Positions 51,557 to 60,430 of a stretch of DNA of 64,000 nucleotides are shown here, in pieces. The translations under genes and the position numbers were made by a program. Source of the stretch: Dasyornis broadbenti (Eukaryota > Chordata > Aves > Passeriformes > Dasyornithidae). Below the pieces are notes generated by a model. That model was not told where the DNA came from and made no database searches. It saw nothing but the letters and a program-made list of their open reading frames with translations. How positions within the stretch are numbered: the first letter of the stretch is position 1; the number at the start of each line of letters is the position of its first letter. Location of the stretch: positions 1,451,605 to 1,515,604 of the forward strand of contig VZRN01005166.1 in assembly GCA_013397935.1 (NCBI GenBank), in the 5' to 3' direction.

Positions 51557-54500
51557 AAACTCCAGTCAAAATCCAAAATGTGAGGCTTTCAATATGAAGT
51601 GTTTCTTCACGGCTGTTTGCTGTGGGTAGTGTGTAGGTAAGATTACAACTTGTACATTCCCTGAATATGAACTAAAAGCAGGGAACTCTACCGCTTCAAA
51701 GCCTTGTACCATTTGTTGTGTAGTCTCAAAAGATTTCTGTTGAAAGCCTTTCCAGGAGTGGAAGGTATGATACAGATATGTATCTACATATCTCTATATC
51801 ATTTCCCTGACGTGGAAAACTTCCGAAGTTCTCAGTCTGGGAAGCTGTCTACTACATGGTCTATACCTATAATTATCATAGAAGAGAATGAATACTTGTT
51901 ATATTTAACATATCCAGAATTTATAATCTAAATTTTACCCTTGTCTCCTTTTTTCCCCCAAATGTGCTGATCCCTGTCATAGGTTTGATGCATTATTCCA
52001 TATATTCTCTTCAACAGTTTACATCATCAATTCCTCCTACCAAAAGTGATAACCAAAGACTAAAACTGCCACAAACCCCAGGAAACCATGCTGACTTCTG
52101 ATGCGCTACTTAAATCTTCCACTGCCCTAAGAGAAAAAGATGTGCTACGTGTTATTGACACTCATCTATCTGAAGTTCAACAGCAAAAGTCAGAGGAAGG
52201 CTGTGGAGAAAAACCAAGACACTAAGCTTTCCAGCTGTCCTTTCTTTTACTGCAAATCACTAGTGTGTACTCAGAGCTCTGCACTGGGACATACATTATC
52301 CAGAAGACAAACCTTTGTGAACAAATGTCAGTAAGAGCAACATGCACACACAAAGTCCAACAAGGCTGGGCTCTGCTCACTAGTACATGCCACGGGCCAC
52401 CATTGTTCCCTGTCTCTTCACACCATGCAGAGAATTCCCCACCAGCAACTGTGAGTTTGCTGGAGTAGTCTGTAATCTCACTGTGTTTGCACAACATCTG
52501 AGGATCTGATCCATGGGAGAGATCTTAGGATTTAAATCTGCAAAGTGTTAATTACTGCAAATTGTGGCATATTTCAGGTCCTGTTGCTGCTCTCATCACA
52601 CAGCATTCTCCTTTCTGAGTGGCCTTTGCAGTATGTGCCAGAGAAGACACATACAGGCATCACATCCAGCACTGACACAGTCAGTGGTCATCATTTGATT
52701 GCAATACTTGATGGGCACTGAGTGCTTCCTCACTCAAAACCGTTCAAATTTTCAGGCTGCTTCTGGAGTAAATCAAGGTCTTGACCAGGGTAGACTCAGA
52801 AGCTGGCTGTGAATGATGTGTGACAGCAATGCCCTGTGGCCCCAGCAATGTCTTCACTGTGGCAGAAGACAGTCCTTAACATGAGAGATGCAGTGTATGG
52901 GCTGGGCACCACAGTGCCGTGCCGACAGGACCGGCCATTGCCTCCCCACTTGCTGGCTGCACCCACAGGATCAGTCTGTCACTTCCATGGCTCTCTTTCC
53001 ATTGATCCCACAGAACAGGCTGACTGCTGCTTTTCAAGCTAATGTTCAACAGCTTGCAAGAGCTCTTCTCTTTCTTCCTGACTCTCACAGAATTTTGACA
53101 TTGTCTTTGTTGAGAGCAAGATGAGAAATCTATTAAAATACAAAGTGTTTAAACTCTGCTATACCATCATATATTGCCTACAGAATCCATGTATTAACTA
53201 TAACAATGCTAGTGTCAAATTTCATTCATTGGCTCACTTCGGGTGGGTGCTGAGCTCATACAGAGGATGATGATACTCAAACACCTTGATGTGTCAAGTA
53301 TATTTAACCACATGCATATGAGAGCACCGACTTTTAAATTTTTTATATATATCTATCTACCTATCTCAAGTCTGTAACTGTGAAGGATTAGACAAGGCTC
53401 AGACACAAAACTGGTGCTGTAATGTCAGAGTTATGTGCTTCACCTCATGGTATGTGAGGTTTTGAACTAATTTTTAACCATACTGGGCTACTAAACCCAA
53501 AAAAGGCAAGTCAGAAAACAGATCCCCAAGCATTTCTGCAGTTGAGCTGCAAAGCGAAGCTTTCCAGTCACTTCACAAGAATTTTGATCACTCTATCTCC
53601 TTAAGTTTAGCCACTGCAAGGAGTTAGTTTGTTGCTCTGACTCAAAAGGATGCAACATCACATTTGTAGCACTGAGTGACAAGAAACTGTATTCAAAGGC
53701 CTAGAAAATGTGTCATAAAAGATGACAAAAAAGTATCCTGGAAATGTTTTCTCTAACGGTCTTTGTTGGATGGCAGGGACAATTTGTAGGTTTTATTTTC
53801 TCTGGGCAGTGGTCAATGGACTGAAACGGAACAAAGAAGTGCTGTCCCACGAGGGCTGGAGATGCCCCATGAGACTCCCCTATGCACATATCCTGCACCC
53901 TACAGCCCACAGAGGACCCCATCTCACACGGGCCCACAGCTCAGCATACCCCTGTCTGGAATTTACTCTCTGCAATCCTTGGTAAATCACTTTTTTATCC
54001 ATTTACCAGCCTCTGTGAGCTGTCATAAGGCTTAATTTTTTAGGAAGTGCAAAGTCTCTGAATAGATTCAGAGGGAAGGAAAGCAGTTCAGAAATGCCAG
54101 GCATTACCTTGTGGTTTCCAGCTGTTGTGGTGGTCCTGGCCAGCTCATCTCTCTCCCATTGGGCATCTCTCCCCACCTGGCCAAAGCTGAAGGAACCTGG
54201 AGCTTGACTCCAGCTCCTCCCAAATGCAGGAGTTTGTAGAGCCAGGAGACCATCATTCAGTAGGGTGAGGGACCACCAGGCTGCTGCTGCTGTACTGCAA
54301 GATGTAGGAGACACTAACAGCTATGGGGAAGTCAGACCATCCTCCTCATCCCCTGTATCTCCACAGCAGCTAAGGCCCCACTTGGAGAGAAGGTGAGGAG
54401 GGGAAATGTCAGGAAGATATGGCCACAGACTCCTACCAACAAATGCTTTTCCAGTGCCCTCTTCTGGAAAACATTTTTTGGCCCGAGCAACTGCTTCATA

Positions 54501-56689
54501 TAAGGTGGTTTGAGACTGGTGGTGACTTGCCAAGAGCTGCAGAACCAACCCCCAGCTCTTCACATCCAGGATCTGCTCTGCCCTGTGAGTGGTAGACCTG
54601 TGCAGCTTCTCATGCCCTTCAGAACAGCTTGGGCAGACCCTCAGGGCACTAGACAGAAAATAGGAAGCAAAGGACATGCCTCCTTTTTTGTACCTGATAT
54701 GCCTGAAATCTGTCCTCTGGCATGGTCCTGAACTGGAGCACCTCCTACAAACATTATGCTCCTCCAAGCCAGGCCTTGTCACCACCCGCTCTCAAGGATC
54801 TTCCAGAGGCAAGAACTGAGAGGGGGATGAAATGTTTTGCTAATCCCATCCTTTTGAGGAGCTGATACAACATTGCTACTAACCGTCTGCAAACAGCTAA
54901 CGAGCGCTTCAGATCCGCGGGTAATTGTATCCTGTGGTTGTTCTTGTCACCTCTTTCCCTTGGAGCAGTCCAGCCTTTGCTCCCCAGCCGTGGGCACAGT
55001 TCCATGTTGTCTCACAGCAGAGCAGTGCCTACCCACTGGCCTCTGCCCTCCTGCCCCAGCCAAGGTTAGTCAACCTGGACACCACTGGGGACAGAGCCCC
55101 AGGCTCTTCTCCAGCCCCAGCCAGAGAGGAGAAGGTGAAGAGGGAAAACAGCTTATACCAGGGATGTTTTGGAGTGCTGGGGCTAGGTGATGGCCATCGT
55201 CCCTATCTGGACCACAGCCCTTGCTTCTGAGCCAGCTCAGTGAGCAGCTGGCTCCTGCGGTGGTGGCACAGCCCTTCCTTTCCCTCTCTGTCTACTTTTC
55301 CATTGCCTAATTCCAACTCAGGCTATTCTGTGATTCTGTGATCCCTGTTTGTTCACCGTCAGCAGAAGAAAAATTACATCTGCTGCCCACGGAGCCAAAG
55401 CTAGAGGCTTGTAAGCCCCATTATTTGCCCTGTTAACTGGCAGGAGAGGTGGTGTGAAATTCCTCAGGGATTTGGATGAGTTATCTCAGCAAAGAGAATG
55501 CTTGTGCAGTGACAGGAAGGGAAGGTAGTGTCCTGAGGACCACCTGATGTGGGTGCTACACACTGGGATGGTTTTCCCCACTGCCTGTCTGCTGTTATTT
55601 TGAAAACTTCCAGTAATTCATGCCTGGATGTATGATGACATGCACACACCCCAAATATATATATATTTAAAATATTTTAGGATATTTTGTTCCTTCTTTC
55701 ATTAAATTAATTTAACCAAAACCAGCAGCTCTGTCCCCTGACGTTTCTTTTGTCTGTGTCCCAATTCACCTTTTGTTTATTATCTGCATGATCTTGGTGT
55801 TTTCCTTTATTTCAATCCTTCAAGGGATCCTTTTGCAGCCGCAGCCTGGCCCCCTCCACCCCCAACCCAGCACCAGAAGCTGGGGGCTGGGGGGTGGACA
55901 AGGGCATGCCATTGATCTGCTTCTGCCTGAAATACAGTGTGTTTTCCAGCTGAGCTTGTTGGGAGAGGTGGGAGGATGGGACCTCTGAGGCCAGTGAGCA
56001 CAGCCTTTTGCTTTGGGTACCTCCACAAGTGCATCCCACACCCCACAGCAGCCAGCATTTTGTATCACTTTTCCTGACGCAGGACTGAGGGTTTTCTCTA
56101 CGTTGCAGTGCTCGCTTGCTAGCTCTGCAGGAGAGCAGGGACCCAGATGCCTACCTTCAGACAGCCATTAAAGACAGCCTTTGGTGACTTGGAAATTGGG
56201 AGCAGGAACACCCTGAGCTATGTTCTGTAGCATGGGCTGCAGAAAGGTTCCTTGCCTCTCTTATAAATGGTCCAGAGGCGGCAGAGTGTAAAAATCCGCT
56301 TTTCAGCATGGCAAGGGCAGCTCCATCCTCCCACAAACATTGGCAGGGCAGGGACTCAGTCCGTAGGGGATTGTGTCTACCACGGGGTGAGGCTCGAACT
56401 TTTCAAACAGAGGGGGAGAGGGGCAGAAATTGTCTGTCCTGGCAAGGGCAGAAAGCACAGTCGTCCCAGAGCTAAACAAAAAATGGGTTGAAAGGATCAA
56501 TTAATACCTTCTTACACCTTTCACCAAAGCCCATTTTTAAAACAAGCCAGCAACACAAAATAACGTTACAGTGGAAACAGCGACCAGTGTCAGAACAAGA
56601 GTGGATGGAAAAATAGTGGTCAGTGGTATGGGAAGTGTTTTGGATAACACCCTCGGTGGTCAGGGATGGAGGCAGTGGCAGCACCGCTG
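51557..56689. other. Intergenic approach to the ODC1 CpG island
   Basis: G+C rises gradually from about 54 kb. Apart from the CR1 tail at 55.3 kb, no gene, repeat or second promoter was identified. The nearest upstream neighbour of ODC1 is therefore more than 56 kb away or outside the window. Confidence 0.55.
55296..55344 (+). mobile_element. CR1 LINE tail remnant
   Basis: About 50 bases ending CTATTCTGTGATTCTGTGATCC, the tandem 8-base tail that closes avian CR1 elements, preceded by TTCCAACTCAGG. Only the extreme 3' end was inserted or survived. Confidence 0.75.
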
Positions 56690-56919
56690 CAGACAGCTTT
56701 TAGTGCCAGCACGCCGAGGACAGGGGCTGCGAGAGCCGCGCAAACTGAATGGCTCTGAGCAGGACAACTGCTTCCAGAGAGTCACCCCACCGACGCTCCG
56801 GGTGGGACACACTCCGGGTCTCCTGGCTCAGCGGTGCCTTCCCCCAGCATCTGCTAACGGCATCGCTTGCAGCCGCAGCCCTCCGGCCTTCTGTGGCCGC
56901 TTTTTTTTGCTAAGGCTGC

Positions 56920-56946
56920 GGTACCGAACCGGGGGTACCGAATCGG
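56920..56946 (+). repeat. Two-copy 14-base repeat GGTACCGAA(C/T)CGG in ODC1 upstream island
   Basis: GGTACCGAACCGG at 56920-56932 and GGTACCGAATCGG at 56934-56946, differing by one base, about 340-360 bases upstream of the TATA box. Confidence 0.85.
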
Positions 56947-57125
56947 CGGTGGGGGCGGCGCGGGCCGTGCACCTGCTGGCAGCGGGCAGGGCTGGGGTCG
57001 CTCACATCACCCCGCAGGTGGATCCCGTCCCAGGCGGTCCCATGGGGGAAGGGGGTCCGGGGGGGCAGAGCCCGCGCAGAGGCTCCGCACGCCCGATGCT
57101 CCGCAGGAGCCGAGCCGGGCCAGGT

Positions 57126-57168
57126 GCCGGGCCGGGCCGGGCCGGGCCGGGCGGGGCGGGCAGGGGGC
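57126..57168 (+). repeat. (GCCGG)5 repeat and G-rich tract in ODC1 promoter
   Basis: Five GCCGG units followed by two GCGGG units and CAGGGGGC create seven successive G runs of three or more separated by one or two bases. This meets the usual G-quadruplex pattern on the sense strand, 112-154 bases upstream of the TATA box. Confidence 0.85.
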
Positions 57169-57196
57169 GCCGTGCGCATGTCCGGTCGTACGTCAC
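57149..57196 (+). promoter_or_regulatory. GC boxes, NRF1-like half site and CRE-like site upstream of ODC1
   Basis: GGGCGGGGCGGG at 57149-57160 is an Sp1/KLF-type GC box cluster. TGCGCATG at 57173-57180 resembles an NRF1 half site. TACGTCAC at 57189-57196 is one step from the consensus CRE and lies about 85 bases upstream of the TATA box. Mammalian ODC1 promoters use Sp1 and cAMP-response elements in the same zone. Binding here is inferred from motif and position only. Confidence 0.6.
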
Positions 57197-57279
57197 AATA
57201 GCGGCGGTGGGAGCGCGCCCGGTCCCAGCCGATCGCGGCTGGTTTGAGCTGGTGCGTTGCCACAGCGACGCCACGGCGC

Positions 57280-57287
57280 TATAAATA
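57280..57287 (+). promoter_or_regulatory. ODC1: ODC1 TATA box
   Basis: TATAAATA stands alone in very GC-rich sequence, about 28-30 bases upstream of the inferred start of exon 1. Vertebrate ODC1 promoters are known to be TATA-containing although they lie in CpG islands. Confidence 0.85.
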
Positions 57288-57307
57288 GGAGCGCGGCGGC
57301 CGTGGCG

Positions 57308-57492
57308 AAGCTTTGTCAGCCGCGGCGCCCCGCTCTCCCCGCCGGCCCTGCTCCTCCTCAGCCGGCCCGGCGCTCTCGCCTGGCTCCGCGCACCGCGCCC
57401 GGCTCGCAGGAGGAGGGGGAGGCGGCTCGGAGCGAGGGGATCGGCCGCCGCCGAGGCTTGATAACAGCACCACCACCGCTGCCCGAGGCGAG
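57308..57492 (+). other. ODC1: ODC1 exon 1 (5' UTR, non-coding)
   Basis: The 5' end is inferred about 28-30 bases downstream of the TATA box, where CTTTGTCAG resembles the start of mammalian ODC1 mRNA as I recall it. The exon is very GC-rich and ends at a strong donor (GCGAG|GTGAGG at 57492/57493). It contains no ATG, so it carries no upstream start codon. Its GC content suggests a structured leader, as known for mammalian ODC1. The exact start needs CAGE or 5' RACE. Mammals have an extra short non-coding exon before the ATG exon; I could not identify one here. Confidence 0.75.
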
Positions 57493-57576
57493 GTGAGGCG
57501 GGCAGCGGGATGTGCCGGGCTGTGCCGGGGTGAGGAGCGGGTGGTGGGGCCGCGGCGGAAGCCGCCGGCGTGGAGC

Positions 57577-57582
57577 CACGTG
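57577..57582. promoter_or_regulatory. ODC1: CACGTG E-box in ODC1 intron 1 (proximal)
   Basis: A canonical palindromic E-box 84 bases into intron 1. Mammalian ODC1 is a classic MYC/MAX target through CACGTG sites in its first intron, so position and sequence fit that role. Confidence 0.65.
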
Positions 57583-57759
57583 TCTGCGGGGCCGCTGCCA
57601 AGCAGCGCGGTCCGGGTTGGGCGCCGGCGCTGCCGCTGGGCTCGGGGAATCCCCGGGCCCGGCGGGGAGGCGGGAGGCTCCGGGCGGCTGCGAACGGGCC
57701 AGAGCAGCTCGCCTGGGGAGTGTTGGCGGCGCGTCCCGGCAGCGGGGGAAGGGACGGCC

Positions 57760-57792
57760 NNNNNNNNNNNNNNNNNNNNNNNNNNNNNNNNN
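57760..57792. other. Assembly gap (33 N) in ODC1 intron 1
   Basis: A run of N inside the most GC-rich part of the CpG island, between AGCGGGGGAAGGGACGGCC and GGAGGGGAGAGG. This is probably a sequencing drop-out in extreme GC. Open frames crossing it are artefacts. Confidence 0.98.
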
Positions 57793-57926
57793 GGAGGGGA
57801 GAGGCAGGTGCGTGGCAGGAACATGGCAGGAACAGGGCTCGGGGCGCCCGGGCTCGCCCTTGTGCCGAGCGGCGGCGGGGCACTGCACCCATGCACACCC
57901 GGCGGGCACTGGCCTGGGCCGCGAGC

Positions 57927-58080
57927 GAATCAGAGAATCACAGAGTACTTTGGGTTGGAAGGGACCTTAAAGACCATCTAGTTCCAGCTCTGCCTACGGC
58001 TGGGACTCCTTCCACTGGACCGGGCTGCTCAGAGCGCCGTCCAGCCTGGCCTTGAACACCCGAGGGATGGGGAGGGAGCC
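57927..58080 (-). mobile_element. CR1 LINE 3' end fragment in ODC1 intron 1
   Basis: The sequence begins GAATCAGAGAATCACAGAG, the complement of the CR1 ATTCTGTG tail, followed by the TTTGGGTTGGAAGGGACCTT block and the GCCTTGAACAC block. All are hallmarks of avian CR1 3' ends read antisense. The element is 5'-truncated, as most are. It sits on the downstream shoulder of the CpG island and is richer in CpG than other copies in the window. Confidence 0.93.
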
Positions 58081-58877
58081 CTTCTCCGCGGAGCGCTGCT
58101 CCCCTTGGGGGTCTCGGGGTGGGGGCCCAGCTGGAGGGCGATGTGAGCTGTAAGAAAAGTGCACCCCGGGGCTGACAGTCGCCTCCTCGGGAAGCCGCAG
58201 TGTGAGGTTGGGCGTGCAGTGCCCCGCTGCGAACCGGGCAGCGCAGCCCCAGCCCGGAGTCAGGGGCGCCTCGGGCACCTTTTCTAGACACATCTTGGCT
58301 GTTTGAGTACAGAGCCTGCAGGCATGACTCAGCTTTGTCTAAATACAGCTGCTGAATAAGGGAATATTCTGGAGAACAAATTGTAAATGAGCTTAAATTG
58401 CCTTTCTTCTGGGGAGCTGCAGACACTTTGCACGCAGTCCAAACAGAAACATACTTTGGGAGGCTGCAGTTTGTACCTACATGATCATGTTCTGTTTATA
58501 TTCTGTGTAATTAAATTATACTGTAGGTAAAATTGTGCAATAAGGTGCAGATGGAAAGCTTGCAAGAACTTTAACAAAATCTATTGTGGCCAGTAAAAGT
58601 AATTTCCCTTTGACATGTTAATAGGAAAAGTGCTTTTCATGCAGTGCTCTGCAGAGGGGAGGTTTAACTTAACTCTCCCTGATGGTATTTGCTTCTCTTA
58701 ACCACAGCTGAAGTCCCTGAACTGCTTCCTGCAAAGCTGCAAGTCTGTGATGAGATGCAACTTCTCCTTAGTATCAAGCACCTTCCTGAGAAGTGTTTAA
58801 TTTGCTGTTTCTTACGGTCCTTTCAAAGAGGCTTTTAAGAGAAGACTTTAATCCAGCTTATGGGAGAATTATCACTG

Positions 58878-58883
58878 CACGTG
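58878..58883. promoter_or_regulatory. ODC1: CACGTG E-box in ODC1 intron 1 (distal)
   Basis: A second perfect CACGTG 1.3 kb downstream of the first, outside the CpG island in A+T-richer intron. Function is less likely than for the proximal site because it lacks island context. Confidence 0.35.
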
Positions 58884-60281
58884 AATGAGAGCAGGGGGAG
58901 AATGAGGTTCAGTGGATTGTTGGGTTTATTAGAATCCAAGATTGATCTAGTTTGAATTGCAAATTTGATTTGTCTCTCATAAGTGAGAAATGATCAAAAG
59001 ATGCAAAGTAGTTCTTGTTGCCCTATGTTTCTGAAGATAGAAATGAAGTATAATTGCTGCTGTTTCAAAGTTAATCACTAAATGAAATTCAGTGAATTTT
59101 GTTATATGTGGAATGAATGATTCTGTTGTTCTTAGAACCTTGTTAATCTGTAACAGCTATAAAGCAGCTGGTTTATAGCCAGACTTTTTGAAAATAGAAG
59201 AAAGAGCAAAATAACTTAAAATTAGTGAATAATTCAGAGTTTGCATAATTTTCAGTCCTACTCTGCATTACTAGTTTGAGTGTAAAAAATGCTGAGAGAA
59301 GGAAGAGGGTTGGACCCTATTACATGAAACTGTATCTTCACTTGAGTCACTTGAAATGCTGAGGTCTTTAAAAGGTAGCATGCACTCTGTTTAACAGCCT
59401 GATGGAGAATGCTGTCATTCTGTATTTGGGCCTCCCAGTAAAAGGATGGCCCATGGACTTCGGCATGGTTGGCAGAGGAGTGTGCTTTTGCTCTTTAGTT
59501 CTCGTTCTCAAGGGACTTTCTACTTGGCAGGTAGATTTCTGTTAGCAATGAAGATTTGTAATGGACAGCTGTAAAATCCTGTTCTAAAGTGCTAATTGGG
59601 ATCATTGTTAAGACTTTGTCTGCAGGTCAGAGTTACAAACCAGTCTCTAAGTGTGCTACCAACTACCAACAGAGCAACTTCAAGGAAAGCCCTGTTCTCC
59701 TGTCTGCTTTATGCATAGTCTGAACTGTAGTGAGAATCCAGATATTTACCTGGCTTGGACCTAATGAGAGTTGTTACTATTCAGAAGTCAGTAACATTGT
59801 TGGATTCTGTTGGTAACAAATAAACTTTCTTCTGAAACTGGTGGGCTAAAATAGTGCTTAAGAGTTGTTTTTTAAAAAAAAAAGTGGTAAGTAGGGACTA
59901 ACCATAATATTCATAGCCCTGATATGGAGGTGAAGGAAAAGACAGCAGAAACTTCCAGGGAGCCAGATTAATAATATCTGACAGTATTTATCTGATTGTT
60001 TTTTTCTTGGAGTAGATTCAGGACATCATACAGTTGCTGAATAGAGAACTTGCCTTCCAGCTAGCATGATTATTTTGGCCTGCCTTCTTGGTTCTGATTA
60101 CATCTGTTCTGTCATTATGCAAGTGTCTAATCTATGCAGCTATTAGTGATCACTGTAGGAGTTGTATAATTGTAAATGGTATGAGCGCAATGTTGTGGTT
60201 GTCTAATGACTATATGAATCCAAGTGAAGCTTGAATGTAAACTATATGAATTCAAATGAAGTAATTAACTTTTTTTTTCAG

Positions 60282-60430
60282 CAGTTTACACCCAAGTCCT
60301 TTCACAAAAACCTGAGATCTTGGAAGTCATGAGTAACTTCAGCAAAGAAGAATTTGAGTTGACCTTCCTTGATGAAGGCTTTGCTGCCAAGGATATCCTT
60401 GACCAAAAAATAAATGAAGTGTCATCTTCT
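60282..60430 (+). CDS. ODC1: ODC1 exon with start codon (residues 1-34)
   Basis: The acceptor is a pyrimidine tract followed by two consecutive CAG triplets, so the exon starts at 60282 or 60285. A 44-47 base leader without upstream ATG precedes the start codon at 60329. A TTG three codons upstream is open in frame but the ATG is the expected family start. The encoded N-terminus contains FLDEGFAAKDILDQKINE, the conserved ODC opening. The donor is TCT|GTAAGT at 60430/60431, phase 0. Confidence 0.95.

Larger units (their letters stand above)
56690..58290. promoter_or_regulatory. ODC1: CpG island over ODC1 promoter, exon 1 and start of intron 1
   Basis: CpG dinucleotides and G+C become abruptly dense here, in contrast with the CpG-poor flanks on both sides. 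The island covers the promoter, all of exon 1 and the first ~800 bases of intron 1. It includes a 33-base gap and a CR1 insertion. Boundaries are by eye. Confidence 0.85.
57493..60281 (+). other. ODC1: ODC1 intron 1
   Basis: The intron starts GTGAGG and ends at a TTTTTTTTCAG acceptor. Its first 800 bases are CpG island with the proximal E-box, the 33-base gap and a CR1. The remainder is A+T-rich. I found no clear counterpart of the short non-coding exon that mammals have before the ATG exon; it may be absent, or present and not recognisable. Confidence 0.8.

Noticed and set aside
53960..54070. Possible MIR-like fragment
   Set aside because: A TAAATCACTT and a GCTGTCATAAGGCTTAA string are suggestive, but the defining core and tail could not be aligned.
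56571..58055. Several long frames on both strands through the CpG island (up to 298 codons)
   Set aside because: GC-rich sequence lacks stop codons on all frames; several cross the 33-base N gap. Ala/Gly/Pro/Arg-rich translations are typical artefacts, and this is the ODC1 promoter and non-coding exon.
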